NCBI GenBank assembly: GCA_026400425.1
Contig: JAPLPC010000164.1
Span: 1 to 16,835, forward strand
Length of the DNA stretch: 16,835 nucleotides
Origin: Hyphomicrobiales bacterium
GTDB taxonomy: Bacteria; Pseudomonadota; Alphaproteobacteria; Rhizobiales; Xanthobacteraceae
Direction of reading: 5' to 3'
Part shown: piece after piece, positions 15,850-16,835 of the stretch
Position numbering within the stretch: the stretch's first letter is position 1
How the letters are laid out: each line of letters opens with the position of its first letter
The notes under the pieces: generated by a model
Databases searched by the model: none
Told to the model about the DNA's origin: nothing
The model's input: the letters and a program-made list of their open reading frames with translations, nothing else
Made by a program: the position numbers and the translations under genes

Positions 15850-16835
15850 GCTCTCAGACGACGAACTGCTTGCCGAACTGGGCGTAACGATCGCGCCCAA
15901 GAAGGCTGCTGAGCGGACTGCGCGCGAGGAGCGTATCATCGCGGGGTTTGAGGATATTGTCAGATTTCGGGAGGAGCATGACCGCATTCCACAACACGGG
16001 GAACAGCGGGATGTATTCGAACGGCTCTATGCCGTCCGTCTGGAGCGCCTCCGGGCCACGCCGGAATGTCGTGAATTGCTCGCTTCGTTTGATCGATATG
16101 GGTTGCTGGCCGTGCTGGGGACCGCTGAGTTATTACCGGCGGAATCGCTTGACGATGAGGCCTTATTGGCCGAACTCGGTGTGGACGTTCCCAGGACGGA
16201 TGATATCTCGGTGCTCCGGCATGTAGTCTCCCGGGAGGAGAAGCGGGCAGCCGAAGAAATCGCAAACAGGACACCGTGCGAAGATTTCGAGACGTTCAAG
16301 CCACTATTCGATCAGGTCCGCAATGAGCTGGATATAGGTCAGAGAGCGACCCGGACACTCGACAAAGCTGAGATGCAGCTTTCCGATATACGACCGGGCG
16401 AATGGTTCGTGGTAGGCGGGCAGATGGCGTACATCGCTGCCGCGGGTGGTGAATTCGTTACTGAATACGACCGCAGAGATCGACGTCTTCGCGTAGTTTA
16501 CGACAATGGAACCGAGAGCAATGTTTTAGCCCGGTCATTTCAGAAGGCCTTGTCCCGCGATGATGCTGGTCGCCGTATTACAAATCCATCGGCAGGCCCA
16601 CTGTTCGGTAATGAAGCCGAGAGCGATGACCTCGAAAGCGGCACTATCTACGTCTTGCGGAGCAAGTCGAATTTGCCCGAGGTCGCCAAGCACCGTGAAC
16701 TCATCCATAAGATCGGTGTTACGGGCGGATCGGTAGAGGTCCGTATTACACAAGCTGCTCAGGACCCGACTTATCTCCTCGCCGATGTTCAGGTCGTGGC
16801 GACGTATAAGCTGTATAATATCAATCGGACACGAC
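15842..16835 (+). CDS. GIY-YIG (T5orf172-type) nuclease-family protein, 3' end missing
   Basis: The frame starts at ATG 15842, overlapping the helicase stop by 8 bp, and stays open to the window end: 331 residues visible, stop not reached. Two related segments, L4-SDDELLAELGV-15 and L103-DDEALLAELGV-114, each head a helical stretch, so the N terminus seems duplicated. Residues about 190-245 form a beta-rich module with DRRLRVVYDNGTESN. The GIY-YIG domain begins at G267-TIYVL and continues with K290-IGVTGG and R301. The catalytic glutamate expected further on lies beyond the edge, so activity cannot be judged. It is the last visible member of the methyltransferase-helicase operon and a plausible second effector nuclease. 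Confidence 0.88.
   Translation, partial: MAELSDDELLAELGVTIAPKKAAERTAREERIIAGFEDIVRFREEHDRIPQHGEQRDVFERLYAVRLERLRATPECRELLASFDRYGLLAVLGTAELLPAESLDDEALLAELGVDVPRTDDISVLRHVVSREEKRAAEEIANRTPCEDFETFKPLFDQVRNELDIGQRATRTLDKAEMQLSDIRPGEWFVVGGQMAYIAAAGGEFVTEYDRRDRRLRVVYDNGTESNVLARSFQKALSRDDAGRRITNPSAGPLFGNEAESDDLESGTIYVLRSKSNLPEVAKHRELIHKIGVTGGSVEVRITQAAQDPTYLLADVQVVATYKLYNINRTR

Noticed and set aside
1..16835. CRISPR arrays, tRNA genes, insertion sequences and integrases
   Set aside because: I looked for regularly spaced repeats, cloverleaf-like sequences and transposase or integrase frames and found none; a covariance search for tRNAs was not possible.

Overview
The window looks like a chromosomal segment of an alphaproteobacterium, most likely of the Bradyrhizobium/Rhodopseudomonas/Afipia type. 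The basis is the very GC-rich codon use of the first half, the Tat-signal Sox proteins and the family make-up; no rRNA or other taxonomic marker is present. It has two parts: a thiosulfate-oxidation (sox) cluster at about 1-8424, and an accessory island with a restriction/defence-like gene set at about 8782-16835.

Sox part. The 3' end of a CcdA-type membrane reductant transporter (soxV) and the periplasmic thioredoxin soxW run on the + strand. They converge, with a 10 bp gap, on a minus-strand operon soxA-soxX-DUF336. From a shared divergent control region (3247-3414) the + strand carries soxY-soxZ-soxB-soxC-soxD and a small cytochrome c. Together these encode the periplasmic Sox system. SoxYZ carries the sulfur substrate on the SoxY GGCGG cysteine, SoxAX attaches thiosulfate oxidatively, SoxB hydrolyses off sulfate, and SoxCD oxidises the remaining sulfane sulfur. 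SoxVW supplies reductant. Points of interest are the monohaem form of SoxA, a short monohaem SoxD followed by a separate cytochrome c, and a DUF336 protein in the soxAX operon.

Junction. 8425-8781 has no convincing gene but holds inverted repeats that could form competing hairpins. Base composition and codon use change here to a more mixed, AT-richer pattern. An orphan 174-residue protein with a helix-turn-helix-like segment follows (8782-9306), then a well-placed Shine-Dalgarno sequence leading only to a 23-codon reading frame, as if a downstream partner had been lost.

Accessory island. A minus-strand gene (9459-10565) encodes a single-HKD phospholipase-D-type nuclease with a C-terminal domain that may bind DNA. 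Divergent from it is a tightly coupled series: a possible small gene (10662-11006), an MmeI-type adenine DNA methyltransferase (11003-13774), an SF2 helicase (13771-15849) and a GIY-YIG (T5orf172-type) protein (15842 to the window end, no stop reached). The successive genes overlap by 4, 4 and 8 bp. A PLD nuclease beside an SF2 helicase recalls the ATP-dependent restriction enzymes NgoAVII and CglI. Here, however, the methyltransferase is an N6-adenine MmeI-like enzyme with no evident nuclease motif, and a second, unrelated nuclease family is present. This combination is the best candidate in the window for an under-described defence system.
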